Origin: Gammaproteobacteria bacterium
Lineage (GTDB): Bacteria > Pseudomonadota > Gammaproteobacteria > Pseudomonadales > Azotimanducaceae
NCBI GenBank assembly: GCA_012961165.1
Contig: DTZW01000098.1
Location: 1-35,948, forward strand
Length of the DNA: 35,948 nucleotides
Direction: 5' to 3'
Below are positions 27,912-35,948 of this stretch, piece after piece (positions within the stretch are counted from its first letter, which is position 1; the number at the start of each line of letters is the position of its first letter). A program made the position numbers and the translations under genes. The notes below the pieces were generated by a model. It searched no databases, was not told where the DNA came from, and saw only the letters and a program-made list of their open reading frames with translations.

Positions 27912-29327
27912 TTAGCGATAGTCTCGAAGTTGGTCAACATCAAACATTTCTTCCGTGACAATCAAATCTCGCCTTTCCCAATTCGGTGTCATGTACAAGG
28001 TGGTCATCCGCTTGGTGACGTAGTTATTAACCATCACGTAGCGCCATTGTGCGTCACCTTCACTCGGTCGCCATGCACGGCTATCTTCCCAGTTTCTGTA
28101 GGGATTTCCTCTTGGGTCCCAAGTCATATGGTACTGCATGTAATAAAATTCCTTGTCAACCCAGGTGCGGCGCTTTGAGTACATGTACTTGCCGGTTTTA
28201 TCAATGATGTCCAATATCCAAACAGGACGAAGTTCCAGCTCCATTGATTCGTAGTTACACGCATCCTCAGTCAACACAGCAGAGTCATATACATATCCGA
28301 CCTCCGGAGAAGCAAGCACATAACCTTCGCCAACCAGTTTGTATTCAAAGGACTCCACATCAGTTTTCCCCCAGTAGGCACGCCAGTCATCCCAGGTGAG
28401 TTCCTGTCCTGAGGCTATCGGGTCTTGTGCATCTGAACCGGTCAAGACTCGCGTGCGGCGAAGGCTTGGAATAAAGACCTTAAAGTCATCATCCTTCTTG
28501 GCATCCGCATACCGTTGGCGTACACCAGCCAATCCACGAATATCATAAGGTTCGAGAAAGAAAATGGATCCACCTTCGATGTAATCCTCTTTCCCTGCAA
28601 TATCGCCGAACGGCTCTACATTCTGGCGATTATGATAGTGCCACCACCAGAGATCGGCCTTGTATTCACTATCAACTTTTCCAGCCGGTGTGCAGGCACG
28701 CATATGAATGGGTTCAAAATCAAGCGTGTCGGTGTTCACCGAATGGGCGACGTATGACCAGTTCAATTCCAACCCGTTTTTCGGATTCATGAATGGCACC
28801 GAGGTCGCCCCAGGACCTGACATCAAAGCATAGGAGCCATCGGGGTATAACAATTCACCGGCCTCATTGATTTGCAGCTCTATGTTTTTCTCCTTGAGTT
28901 CCTTGGTCCCCTGTAAATACCCCTTGTGCATATAATAGGTATTAGTGGGAACGATGGTGATCTCTTTGATATGGCTCCAATCAGAGGTGAGATGACCAAG
29001 AAGCTCTTCCGGAAGAAAATCCTTCAGCCACGGAAACTGGTCCATATTCTCACTGTTGATCTTCAGACCCGGTTTAAGCTCTTCGGGTAGTTCCGCATTC
29101 GCCAACAAGTCGTAGGAGTCGTAACCTCGAACTTCTCTCCATTCTTTTGCCAATGCGACGGCTGCAGGCTTGGATATTTCTTCCACCCATGCCGCATGAT
29201 TTGGATTTCCTGTTTGTTTGGCAAACTCTTTCCACGCTTCCAGCGCTTTATTGGTATCTGCAAATCCTGAGGAACTGCAGAAGAGTGCAAACAGCCATAT
29301 CGAATTGAATTTTTTTAATGATTTCAT
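27912..29327 (-). CDS. DUF1329 family periplasmic/outer-membrane protein
   Basis: N-terminal signal MKSLKKFNSIWLFALFCSSSGFA (internal ATG at 29327 preferred over 29360); MTWDPRGNPYRNWEDSRAWRPSEGDAQWRYVMVNNYV and R+RRTRVLTGSDAQDPIASGQELTWDDW are DUF1329-like. Confidence 0.82.
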   Translation of the reverse strand: MKSLKKFNSIWLFALFCSSSGFADTNKALEAWKEFAKQTGNPNHAAWVEEISKPAAVALAKEWREVRGYDSYDLLANAELPEELKPGLKINSENMDQFPWLKDFLPEELLGHLTSDWSHIKEITIVPTNTYYMHKGYLQGTKELKEKNIELQINEAGELLYPDGSYALMSGPGATSVPFMNPKNGLELNWSYVAHSVNTDTLDFEPIHMRACTPAGKVDSEYKADLWWWHYHNRQNVEPFGDIAGKEDYIEGGSIFFLEPYDIRGLAGVRQRYADAKKDDDFKVFIPSLRRTRVLTGSDAQDPIASGQELTWDDWRAYWGKTDVESFEYKLVGEGYVLASPEVGYVYDSAVLTEDACNYESMELELRPVWILDIIDKTGKYMYSKRRTWVDKEFYYMQYHMTWDPRGNPYRNWEDSRAWRPSEGDAQWRYVMVNNYVTKRMTTLYMTPNWERRDLIVTEEMFDVDQLRDYR

Positions 29328-29376
29328 TAACTTTTTCTCCTGGTTTAAATTGCATTCCACCGCGCCATAGCAATGT

Positions 29377-31299
29377 TTAAAATTGATAGGTTATCGATAG
29401 TTCTATAAAGTCTTTGTCGTCGAATATTCCTATCGGCGCCACCTCAGCACGACCACTAAAGTGCTGTATCTCCAGCCGAGGACGCCAGTGTCCGCCAAAG
29501 TAATTAAAATCTATTCGTTGTCTATAACTCGTGCCATGACCATCAATATTTCTGATAAAAAGCCCTTCCAGGACTAGGCGTTGGTTATCCAGAGGCGCGC
29601 TCCACAAAAACGTGACGTAGTTTTGGTTAGTCTCAACTTCAGTAGTTCCATAAGGTGCCTGTGCCATCAAATTGTCGGCATCCTCAGTGTGCAAATTGAA
29701 CCACTGGAAACTGGTGAATATTGATTTTTGTTGCCCGGCCCAGCCAGGTACCCACAAGGGGTAGTCAAAGCCCATCATCAGAGAAGTCACATCTCTTTCC
29801 ACAATCGAAGCTGAAGGACTGACGAAATTTGCAACTGCCCCCTTCTCCGACTGTGCCGCGAAGAATGGATTTTGAACAACGCTTTGATTAAAGGGTTTGT
29901 CGAATTCATGGGACAATTCAATACGCATCGATGGCGACGTGCCTTTGGGGCCAAAAGAGACAAAGTCTCCCATATCCCTCGTAAAGCTAGCCCCAACAAG
30001 TTTCTGCCGATAGGTAAAATCCAGATCAATATGTACCGAAACAGAGCACTCCAGACCCGTCCCGCCGGGATCGTTCACGGGATCATTACACCCTCCACCC
30101 GTCAGCAGGGTAAGCGGGCTTGTTGTCAAAGGACTTTTACCTGCCGCACCGCGAAGATACGGCAGATAACCGGATGGGTTTCCCGCGGTTGGCGATGTCG
30201 CAGTCGGATTGGCAAAATCAGGTAACCAGAGGGCCGCCAGCAGCGTCGCATGGTCAACCTCAACATTAGCGACCGAACCGGCGGGATCATTCACACCCGA
30301 CCCGACATGCACCGTCGCTCCGCGCATTTTTACGATAGGTAGATCCTGCCTGCCGTAAAACGCATTCAAGGTCATTGTGCCACCGAGTGACTCAAACTTT
30401 AATCTCACGCCGACTTCAGGTTCGTCAAAATCATCCATTTCGATGACATCGAGTTTCGCACCGAAAGCCACCGCACCCAGGCCTGACTGATGAGGCAACC
30501 CAATGTCGGAAAAATCTGGCCAGGGTAGCCCGAATGTGCCGCCGTCAGTTGCATCACTGGTTGTTGGATTGTTTACCAATACCTCACTATGGCGAACCTC
30601 AGGAATGATATTCACTTCCAGCACTGGGCGTTTCATACCGATTGCTTCAAAAGGCGCGGCAATACCCATTTTACTAAAATTAAAGTCCGCAGAAATCATC
30701 CACGCAGGAATCCGAATTTCATCGGTATCCTTAAACACAAATCGCTCACGCAAGTCCTGAGCATGAAGAATATCTAACAGCCGCAAGCCATCAGATTGAC
30801 CCCACCCACGTTGAAACTTGCCGACCTTGAATGTGTATCGACGTTTCGAGTCTTTGTACTTTAAAGAGAGCTCGCGAATCACCTCGTCATCAAAATCATC
30901 GAAGATATCGAGTTCATCGTTGGGTGCACAAAATTCCCTTGCCTGAAGATTGCAATTGCTGGCGCCGTGCTGAAAACTGCCGCTGGGAAAGGGTGGACCA
31001 GCGAACAGGTTTTTCAACCCGCCGGTGCGCTCGACGAAATCGGGATCATTCGCCTGCCCTCTAACCCACAAATTGCCGATAAGCGTCAGATTGCGATTCG
31101 GGCGATAAGTTGCCTTAATCTCTGATAGATAATTCTGCGGGCCATCATCCGACCCCTGTTCCAGGTCATATAGAACGGAGTAACCGGCTTTTAACCTGCC
31201 GTCCACGGTCAAACCTTTCACATCAATATCAAGAGCAGATACTGGCGCAGAAACGATCAGGCCAAGTAATACTAATAGTTTTAGTTGAAATTCCCTCAT
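29377..31299 (-). CDS. DUF1302 family outer-membrane beta-barrel-like protein
   Basis: 640 aa; signal peptide MREFQLKLLVLLGLIVSAPVSA; C-terminal aromatic ...IELSITYQF; KVGKFQRGWGQSDGLRLLDILHAQDLRERF; paired with DUF1329. Confidence 0.82.
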   Translation of the reverse strand: MREFQLKLLVLLGLIVSAPVSALDIDVKGLTVDGRLKAGYSVLYDLEQGSDDGPQNYLSEIKATYRPNRNLTLIGNLWVRGQANDPDFVERTGGLKNLFAGPPFPSGSFQHGASNCNLQAREFCAPNDELDIFDDFDDEVIRELSLKYKDSKRRYTFKVGKFQRGWGQSDGLRLLDILHAQDLRERFVFKDTDEIRIPAWMISADFNFSKMGIAAPFEAIGMKRPVLEVNIIPEVRHSEVLVNNPTTSDATDGGTFGLPWPDFSDIGLPHQSGLGAVAFGAKLDVIEMDDFDEPEVGVRLKFESLGGTMTLNAFYGRQDLPIVKMRGATVHVGSGVNDPAGSVANVEVDHATLLAALWLPDFANPTATSPTAGNPSGYLPYLRGAAGKSPLTTSPLTLLTGGGCNDPVNDPGGTGLECSVSVHIDLDFTYRQKLVGASFTRDMGDFVSFGPKGTSPSMRIELSHEFDKPFNQSVVQNPFFAAQSEKGAVANFVSPSASIVERDVTSLMMGFDYPLWVPGWAGQQKSIFTSFQWFNLHTEDADNLMAQAPYGTTEVETNQNYVTFLWSAPLDNQRLVLEGLFIRNIDGHGTSYRQRIDFNYFGGHWRPRLEIQHFSGRAEVAPIGIFDDKDFIELSITYQF

Positions 31300-31321
31300 A
31301 GAATTTTCTCCAGTGATGGGC

Positions 31322-33706
31322 TTACGATGCCGCAGGTAGTTCTTGTGAATTAATAGCGGCTGTTGCCGCCGTTTCTGGTTCGAAGGTACTGTTTCTTTCC
31401 GGAAACAGAGATTTAGGCTTGAATGCGGCCAACGCAGCGGGCAGGAACAACAACGAGCCCAACATGTTCATGAACAGCACCAATCCCAACAACATGCCCA
31501 TTTCAGATTGAAAGCGAAGTGGAGACATAAATGCCCAGGGTAGCAGTGGACCGATCATCGTTATCGCAGTAACGAAGATTGCATTACCCGAGGTCAGGAA
31601 TGCTCGATGTATTGCATCAGCAATAGTATCCGTGGCTTTCGCATACTCTTCTTTAATGCGATCAACCATATAAATACCGTAGTCGACGCCTAACCCCACG
31701 CCGAGCGCGGCTAAAGGCAAAGTGCTCACGTTTAATCCCACCTCTTTCCACGCCATAAACGCGTACGTCAGTGAATTTGCCGTGGCCAGGCTGAATAGCA
31801 AAATAAACGCTACTGTCGGGGAGCGATAATAGATGAGAATGCAGGTTCCAATCACAATGGCAATCGCGATCATTATTTTGATATTTGACTCAGTGATTTC
31901 GCGATTCAGGGCCTCTACAATGCCAATCTGCCCGCCTGAATATAAAAAATCGGCTTCTGAAACAATTTCATCTTCAAGGGTAAAAAAGCCTTCAAGCGTT
32001 TTGGTCATATTTTCTATCGTCGGCACACTGTGATCTTCGAGAAAAAACGATACATTGCCGATTTCCCAATCTACATTTGTAAAAGCCGCAAAATCTCCCG
32101 GCTCTCCTCGAGAACGGTACATATAGATATCAAACCCGATCTCTTCTTTCGTGTCCGGAAGAATTTCATAAGATGGATCTCCCTCATACAAAACCGAATT
32201 GACAAGTTTTATAATCGGCACAAGGCTTTGCGCTGGACGGACTTCCCGCATGTGTTCATACATATAGCGATCCATCGCTTCGATCTGGTGGTAAACGGTC
32301 GGGTCCAGCATCGTGTTTTTGTCACCTTCGATGTAAACCTGCATCAGATCAGTACCCAGAAACGAATACCTGGTATTGATTGACTCAGAATCGAGGTTGT
32401 ATCGCGCATCTGGCCACAGGATTGCGCTTCCCTTGGTATCTCCAACCGTCAGATTTGAGGCATAGGTCATACCCAGTGCAAACAACCCGAGCGTCACCCC
32501 AATGACAATGAATTTGTGATCTTCAATATCAATGACTGTAGTCCAGATTTTGTTGAGTAACTTCGAACCGGTATTATGGGAAACCGGTGGTTTCATCAAA
32601 CACAGCAGTGATGCCGCGAGAATCAATGCCGGGATGATAGACAACAGCCATAACCCGCAAATAATTGCCAACCCCTTGATGCTGGGTATCGCCACCAAAC
32701 CCAGTACACCAAAACCCGCAGCATCGGTAAAAATAGCTGCAGTACTGGGCACCATGACCCTGGCCAGCCCTTCCTTGGTACAAAGCCGCAAATTGTCAGG
32801 ACGTGTCGAGGCGTTATCAACATTGTCCAGAATCCGCGTCGTTAATTGCACACCGTGTGACAGGACAATGGCGAAAATAAAGGCTGGTAGCAGAACGAGG
32901 AGTGGATCAAGGTTGTATCCGAAAGCCCCCATTGTACCGAGGCCCCATATGGTCGCTACCACAGCGGTTGTCATGGGTACAAACACACCAATCCATGTAC
33001 GGAAATACAGGTACAACACCATCGCGACTATGGCCAGAGAAATAGCAAGGATCAATACAACAGAATCAAGGGCCTGATAAATGTAGCCGAGCAGGATCGG
33101 TCTGCCCACAAAATTTAGCGATAAATCATCGTCCTCCATTTCTATCCTGAGATTCAGGAAAAAACCCAGGATACTTTCAAAATCTGAATCATCTTTGAAG
33201 TCTGCAATGATCATCATTGAGGATTCATCATCCGAAACCAGAAACCCGCGATATTGGCTATTCACGGCCCGACGAAATTGTTCCATAGACGCTGAATCTC
33301 GCGGCAAGTCTGGCCACAGGATCGCGTCAACTTCAACCGTTCCACCGCCACCGGTAATGGCCTTGGTCTTACGTAGAATCATGGACTGGCTGAGATGGCG
33401 GTAAGTGGACGGGTGGTAGTAAATTTCTTCCGCAATTTTCTTGTATTTCTCTAGAAACTGAGTCGAGTAAACATTCCCGCTTTCACTTTTTACTTCGATT
33501 AGCGTCGTGTTAGCACCACCAAACTGATCCCCAAACCGTAAAAACAGCTCCACATTGTTTGCCCCTTCCGGCAGCATCTCTTCAAGAACAACGTTGAGGG
33601 ATAAACCTTTATAGATGAAGTAAGCAGGGACTATAGTGGTAGCTAAAAGCACTATGAGAACCCAGCCTGCATACTTTGCAACAAATGCTGAAATAACGTT
33701 GGACAT
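31322..33706 (-). CDS. RND/MMPL-superfamily transporter
   Basis: 794 aa with two blocks of multiple hydrophobic helices and large extracytoplasmic loops; GVGLGVDYGIYMVDRIKEEY and ...GNAIFVTAITMIGPLLPWAFMSPLRFQSEMGMLLGLVL RND signatures. Confidence 0.9.
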   Translation of the reverse strand: MSNVISAFVAKYAGWVLIVLLATTIVPAYFIYKGLSLNVVLEEMLPEGANNVELFLRFGDQFGGANTTLIEVKSESGNVYSTQFLEKYKKIAEEIYYHPSTYRHLSQSMILRKTKAITGGGGTVEVDAILWPDLPRDSASMEQFRRAVNSQYRGFLVSDDESSMMIIADFKDDSDFESILGFFLNLRIEMEDDDLSLNFVGRPILLGYIYQALDSVVLILAISLAIVAMVLYLYFRTWIGVFVPMTTAVVATIWGLGTMGAFGYNLDPLLVLLPAFIFAIVLSHGVQLTTRILDNVDNASTRPDNLRLCTKEGLARVMVPSTAAIFTDAAGFGVLGLVAIPSIKGLAIICGLWLLSIIPALILAASLLCLMKPPVSHNTGSKLLNKIWTTVIDIEDHKFIVIGVTLGLFALGMTYASNLTVGDTKGSAILWPDARYNLDSESINTRYSFLGTDLMQVYIEGDKNTMLDPTVYHQIEAMDRYMYEHMREVRPAQSLVPIIKLVNSVLYEGDPSYEILPDTKEEIGFDIYMYRSRGEPGDFAAFTNVDWEIGNVSFFLEDHSVPTIENMTKTLEGFFTLEDEIVSEADFLYSGGQIGIVEALNREITESNIKIMIAIAIVIGTCILIYYRSPTVAFILLFSLATANSLTYAFMAWKEVGLNVSTLPLAALGVGLGVDYGIYMVDRIKEEYAKATDTIADAIHRAFLTSGNAIFVTAITMIGPLLPWAFMSPLRFQSEMGMLLGLVLFMNMLGSLLFLPAALAAFKPKSLFPERNSTFEPETAATAAINSQELPAAS

Positions 33707-34890
33707 CAGTTCTCTCCCCAGCGGCTGGAGATGAGTCTAATCTTCCCGGATGCGGCAAGATTGAATGCCTCGTCGTAGCTCTGTTTTTCGAAATCGCCCG
33801 AAACAACCAATCCTCGAATACCAGATGCCCAAAATTCACCACCTGGCAAGACGTCGATGCCCCCCAACCAGATAAAACCCAAAGGAAAGCCAGCGCCAGC
33901 TGTCAACATCTCCGTGTTCAATCCTCTCGCTTTGATAAGTGTTGAACGACCTACAATCAACGCCTCACCGTTGCCTCCCATATCAACATCAAGCAGGTGC
34001 TCGCCAGTTTGGGATACGATGGGTGTTACCGAATATTCAATCTCACTGGCGGGAATTCCACCATAAGTGCTGCCAGTGTATTCACGACCCAGGCGTATTG
34101 CTTTTGCGCGCTCTCGGGCTTCCTTAAGGGCACGCTTTTTTGACACGCGCGCAACTATTTCAAGACGTTCATCGTCTGTCGCCAATGTGAGACGTACTGC
34201 ATTGCCGTCGAGCCCGACGACATAGGCGACTTCATCATTTCCATCAATCGCCAGCCAGGTCACCGAAATATCAATCGGGCTAATCAACCAGTGATCCCCG
34301 CCATTTTCAGTGTGGCCAATCACACCAAATTCACCTACGAGTAACGCACTGTTGTTGTCCTTTGCAAACACACCGTGCAAACGAGGGAGATCCCGACCTT
34401 CAAAACCCAGCAATTTCTGTTTTTGCCATGATTTGCCGCCGTCTTTGGTATTCCATATATTCGCCTCGTGGCCTACGACCCAACCATTGTTTCGGTCTAC
34501 GAAGGAGACATCACGAAGGTAGATACCGGCGATTTCTTTTTGGACAATCCATGAATCCCCACCATCTTCGGTAAAAAAAATAGAACCGCGGTGTCCTACT
34601 GCCCAACCGGTGTTCTCGTCGACAAACGAGATTCGCCTAATCAGTTCATTTCTACCGATGTAGCTCGCTTCCCAGGTCTCCCCGGCATCTTTGGTGCGTA
34701 ATACGGAGCCGCCATATCCAGCAACGAAACCCAGGGTTTCACTCGGAAATGCTACGGCAAATAGATTGTCCGGCCAGAATCGATGGAAGCTGGAATCTTC
34801 AGCATGAACCTGGCTGACAGCTCCCCATATTGCACCGGTCAGGCCAATTGCCAGCACAAAATATTTACCCTTTTTAGCTAGATCTAACAA
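33706..34890 (-). CDS. YCF48/BNR-repeat (photosystem II stability factor-like) beta-propeller protein
   Basis: Repeats such as GGSVLRTKDAGETWEA, RGSIFFTEDGGDSW, EANIWNTKDGGKSWQ, FGVIGHTENGGDHW; signal sequence; stop overlaps the RND start. Confidence 0.87.
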   Translation of the reverse strand: MLDLAKKGKYFVLAIGLTGAIWGAVSQVHAEDSSFHRFWPDNLFAVAFPSETLGFVAGYGGSVLRTKDAGETWEASYIGRNELIRRISFVDENTGWAVGHRGSIFFTEDGGDSWIVQKEIAGIYLRDVSFVDRNNGWVVGHEANIWNTKDGGKSWQKQKLLGFEGRDLPRLHGVFAKDNNSALLVGEFGVIGHTENGGDHWLISPIDISVTWLAIDGNDEVAYVVGLDGNAVRLTLATDDERLEIVARVSKKRALKEARERAKAIRLGREYTGSTYGGIPASEIEYSVTPIVSQTGEHLLDVDMGGNGEALIVGRSTLIKARGLNTEMLTAGAGFPLGFIWLGGIDVLPGGEFWASGIRGLVVSGDFEKQSYDEAFNLAASGKIRLISSRWGEN

Positions 34891-35151
34891 TTACATTCCC
34901 CGCTCGCAGCGCCCGTTCACCTTCTTAATCTGTAAAGGCTGATATTATTTTTATTGGAACCGCACACATCAGCTTTTCTGGATGTTGTTAACAAAGCAAG
35001 TAGCGTGCCAAGAAAATGAGGGCGGAATTAGGTAACTGCAGAGGTATCGATTCCCTGTTTTGTTGACTATTTGAGGACTGGGACGCGACGATTTCGTTAT
35101 ATGGTGAACTGATCTACCAATTTTTGGATACTGACAATTTAATTCCCGAAT

Positions 35152-35808
35152 ATGGATAATCTGGGGGTGAGTATTTACAAACGTCATCGATTTCCAGGTG
35201 AAATTATCAGTTATGCAGTCTGGTTCTACTATCGATTCAATCTCAGCCAGGGAGATATCGAAGATCTTCTCGCTGAACGCGGTGTTATTGTGAGCTACGA
35301 AACCATCCGCCTCTGGTGTATCAAGTTTGGTGCTAAGTTTGCCCGGCGATTGAAACGAAATCACCAAGGCTATGGTGATACCTGCTACATCGACGAAGTC
35401 TTTGTGAAGATCAATGGTAAGCAGCATTATCTGTGGAGAGCCGTTGATCAGGACGGAGCGGTGGTAGACGTCTTTCTTCAGAGTCGCCGGGATGGTGCAG
35501 CAGCAAAACGTTTTTTCAAGCGTCTATTGAAACGCCATGGCGGTGAACCCAGGAAGATCGTCACGGACAAGCTTCGAAGTTATGGGGTCGCGAAACGAGA
35601 GCTGATGCCGGACGTTATCCACGACACGAACCAATATGCTAATAATCGGGCTGAACTGTCGCATCAGCCTACGAGAGTGAGAGAGCGTGTTATGCGGCGA
35701 TTTAAATCAATCAGTCAGGCGCAACGATTTCTTGGTGTGCGCATGCAACTGTTTACAATCTGTTCAACCTTGGTCGCCATCTGCTCAAAAGCAGACCACT
35801 ACCAATAA
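35152..35808 (+). mobile_element. IS6-family transposase, C-terminus apparently degraded
   Basis: DDE signatures CYIDEVFVKINGKQHYLWRAVDQDG, IVTDKLRSYGVAKREL, NNRAELSHQPTRVRERVMRRFKS. C-terminal ~16 residues read out of the family frame (see findings). Terminal inverted repeats not identified. Confidence 0.85.
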
Positions 35809-35948
35809 CTGGGGTCGGAGTAATTACCCGGGGTAAAGTACCGGAGTAAACGCACCAACTTCCCAGTCTGACATTGAACATTCTCTGGCGGAAAACTGCC
35901 TTCCCCAACATTTATTCTAAGCATGCCTTAGGAAGATACTTTTGTATT

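Noticed and set aside
34969-35427. 152-aa minus-strand ORF overlapping the IS6 transposase
   Set aside because: Antisense to a clear DDE transposase; no conserved motifs.
1-35948. CRISPR arrays, tRNA or rRNA genes
   Set aside because: No regularly spaced direct repeats or recognisable tRNA/rRNA segments were seen on reading the sequence.

Overview
The window is an aromatic-hydrocarbon catabolic island, almost entirely on the minus strand. Reading leftward from a XylR/DmpR-type sigma54 activator (24699-26387) it contains: a Zn-dependent alcohol dehydrogenase; a complete phenol-hydroxylase set (dmpKLMNOP-like); a XylT-type ferredoxin; catechol 2,3-dioxygenase; a GlcG/HbpS-like protein; 2-hydroxymuconic semialdehyde dehydrogenase; a truncated dmpE-like hydratase; a complete toluene-4-monooxygenase-like set (tmoABCDEF order); a meta-cleavage hydrolase; an HsaA/IndA-like acyl-CoA-dehydrogenase-fold protein; a fused indolepyruvate ferredoxin oxidoreductase; and a Rieske ring-hydroxylating dioxygenase module (SDR dehydrogenase, alpha, beta, ferredoxin). 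A cupin gene lies on the plus strand. Divergent from the regulator is a stand-alone TrpB2-type tryptophan synthase beta gene. It converges, across a strong hairpin, on a DUF1329 / DUF1302 / RND-MMPL / YCF48-like membrane module. An IS6-family transposase ORF with signs of decay sits at the right end. Main observations for follow-up: (1) a PdxA/TphB-family gene remnant whose two halves lie on opposite strands, implying a small internal inversion; (2) a dmpE remnant at the phenol-hydroxylase/toluene-monooxygenase module junction; (3) a GG-N10-GC sigma54 promoter with an upstream 30-bp dyad; (4) TrpB2 plus IOR plus several potentially indole-oxidising oxygenases in one locus; (5) a natural Gly-to-Ala change at the TmoA G103 position; (6) the uncharacterised four-gene envelope module; (7) compensating frameshifts in the IS6 transposase. 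All product calls come from reading motifs and remembered family sequences; no database search was run.
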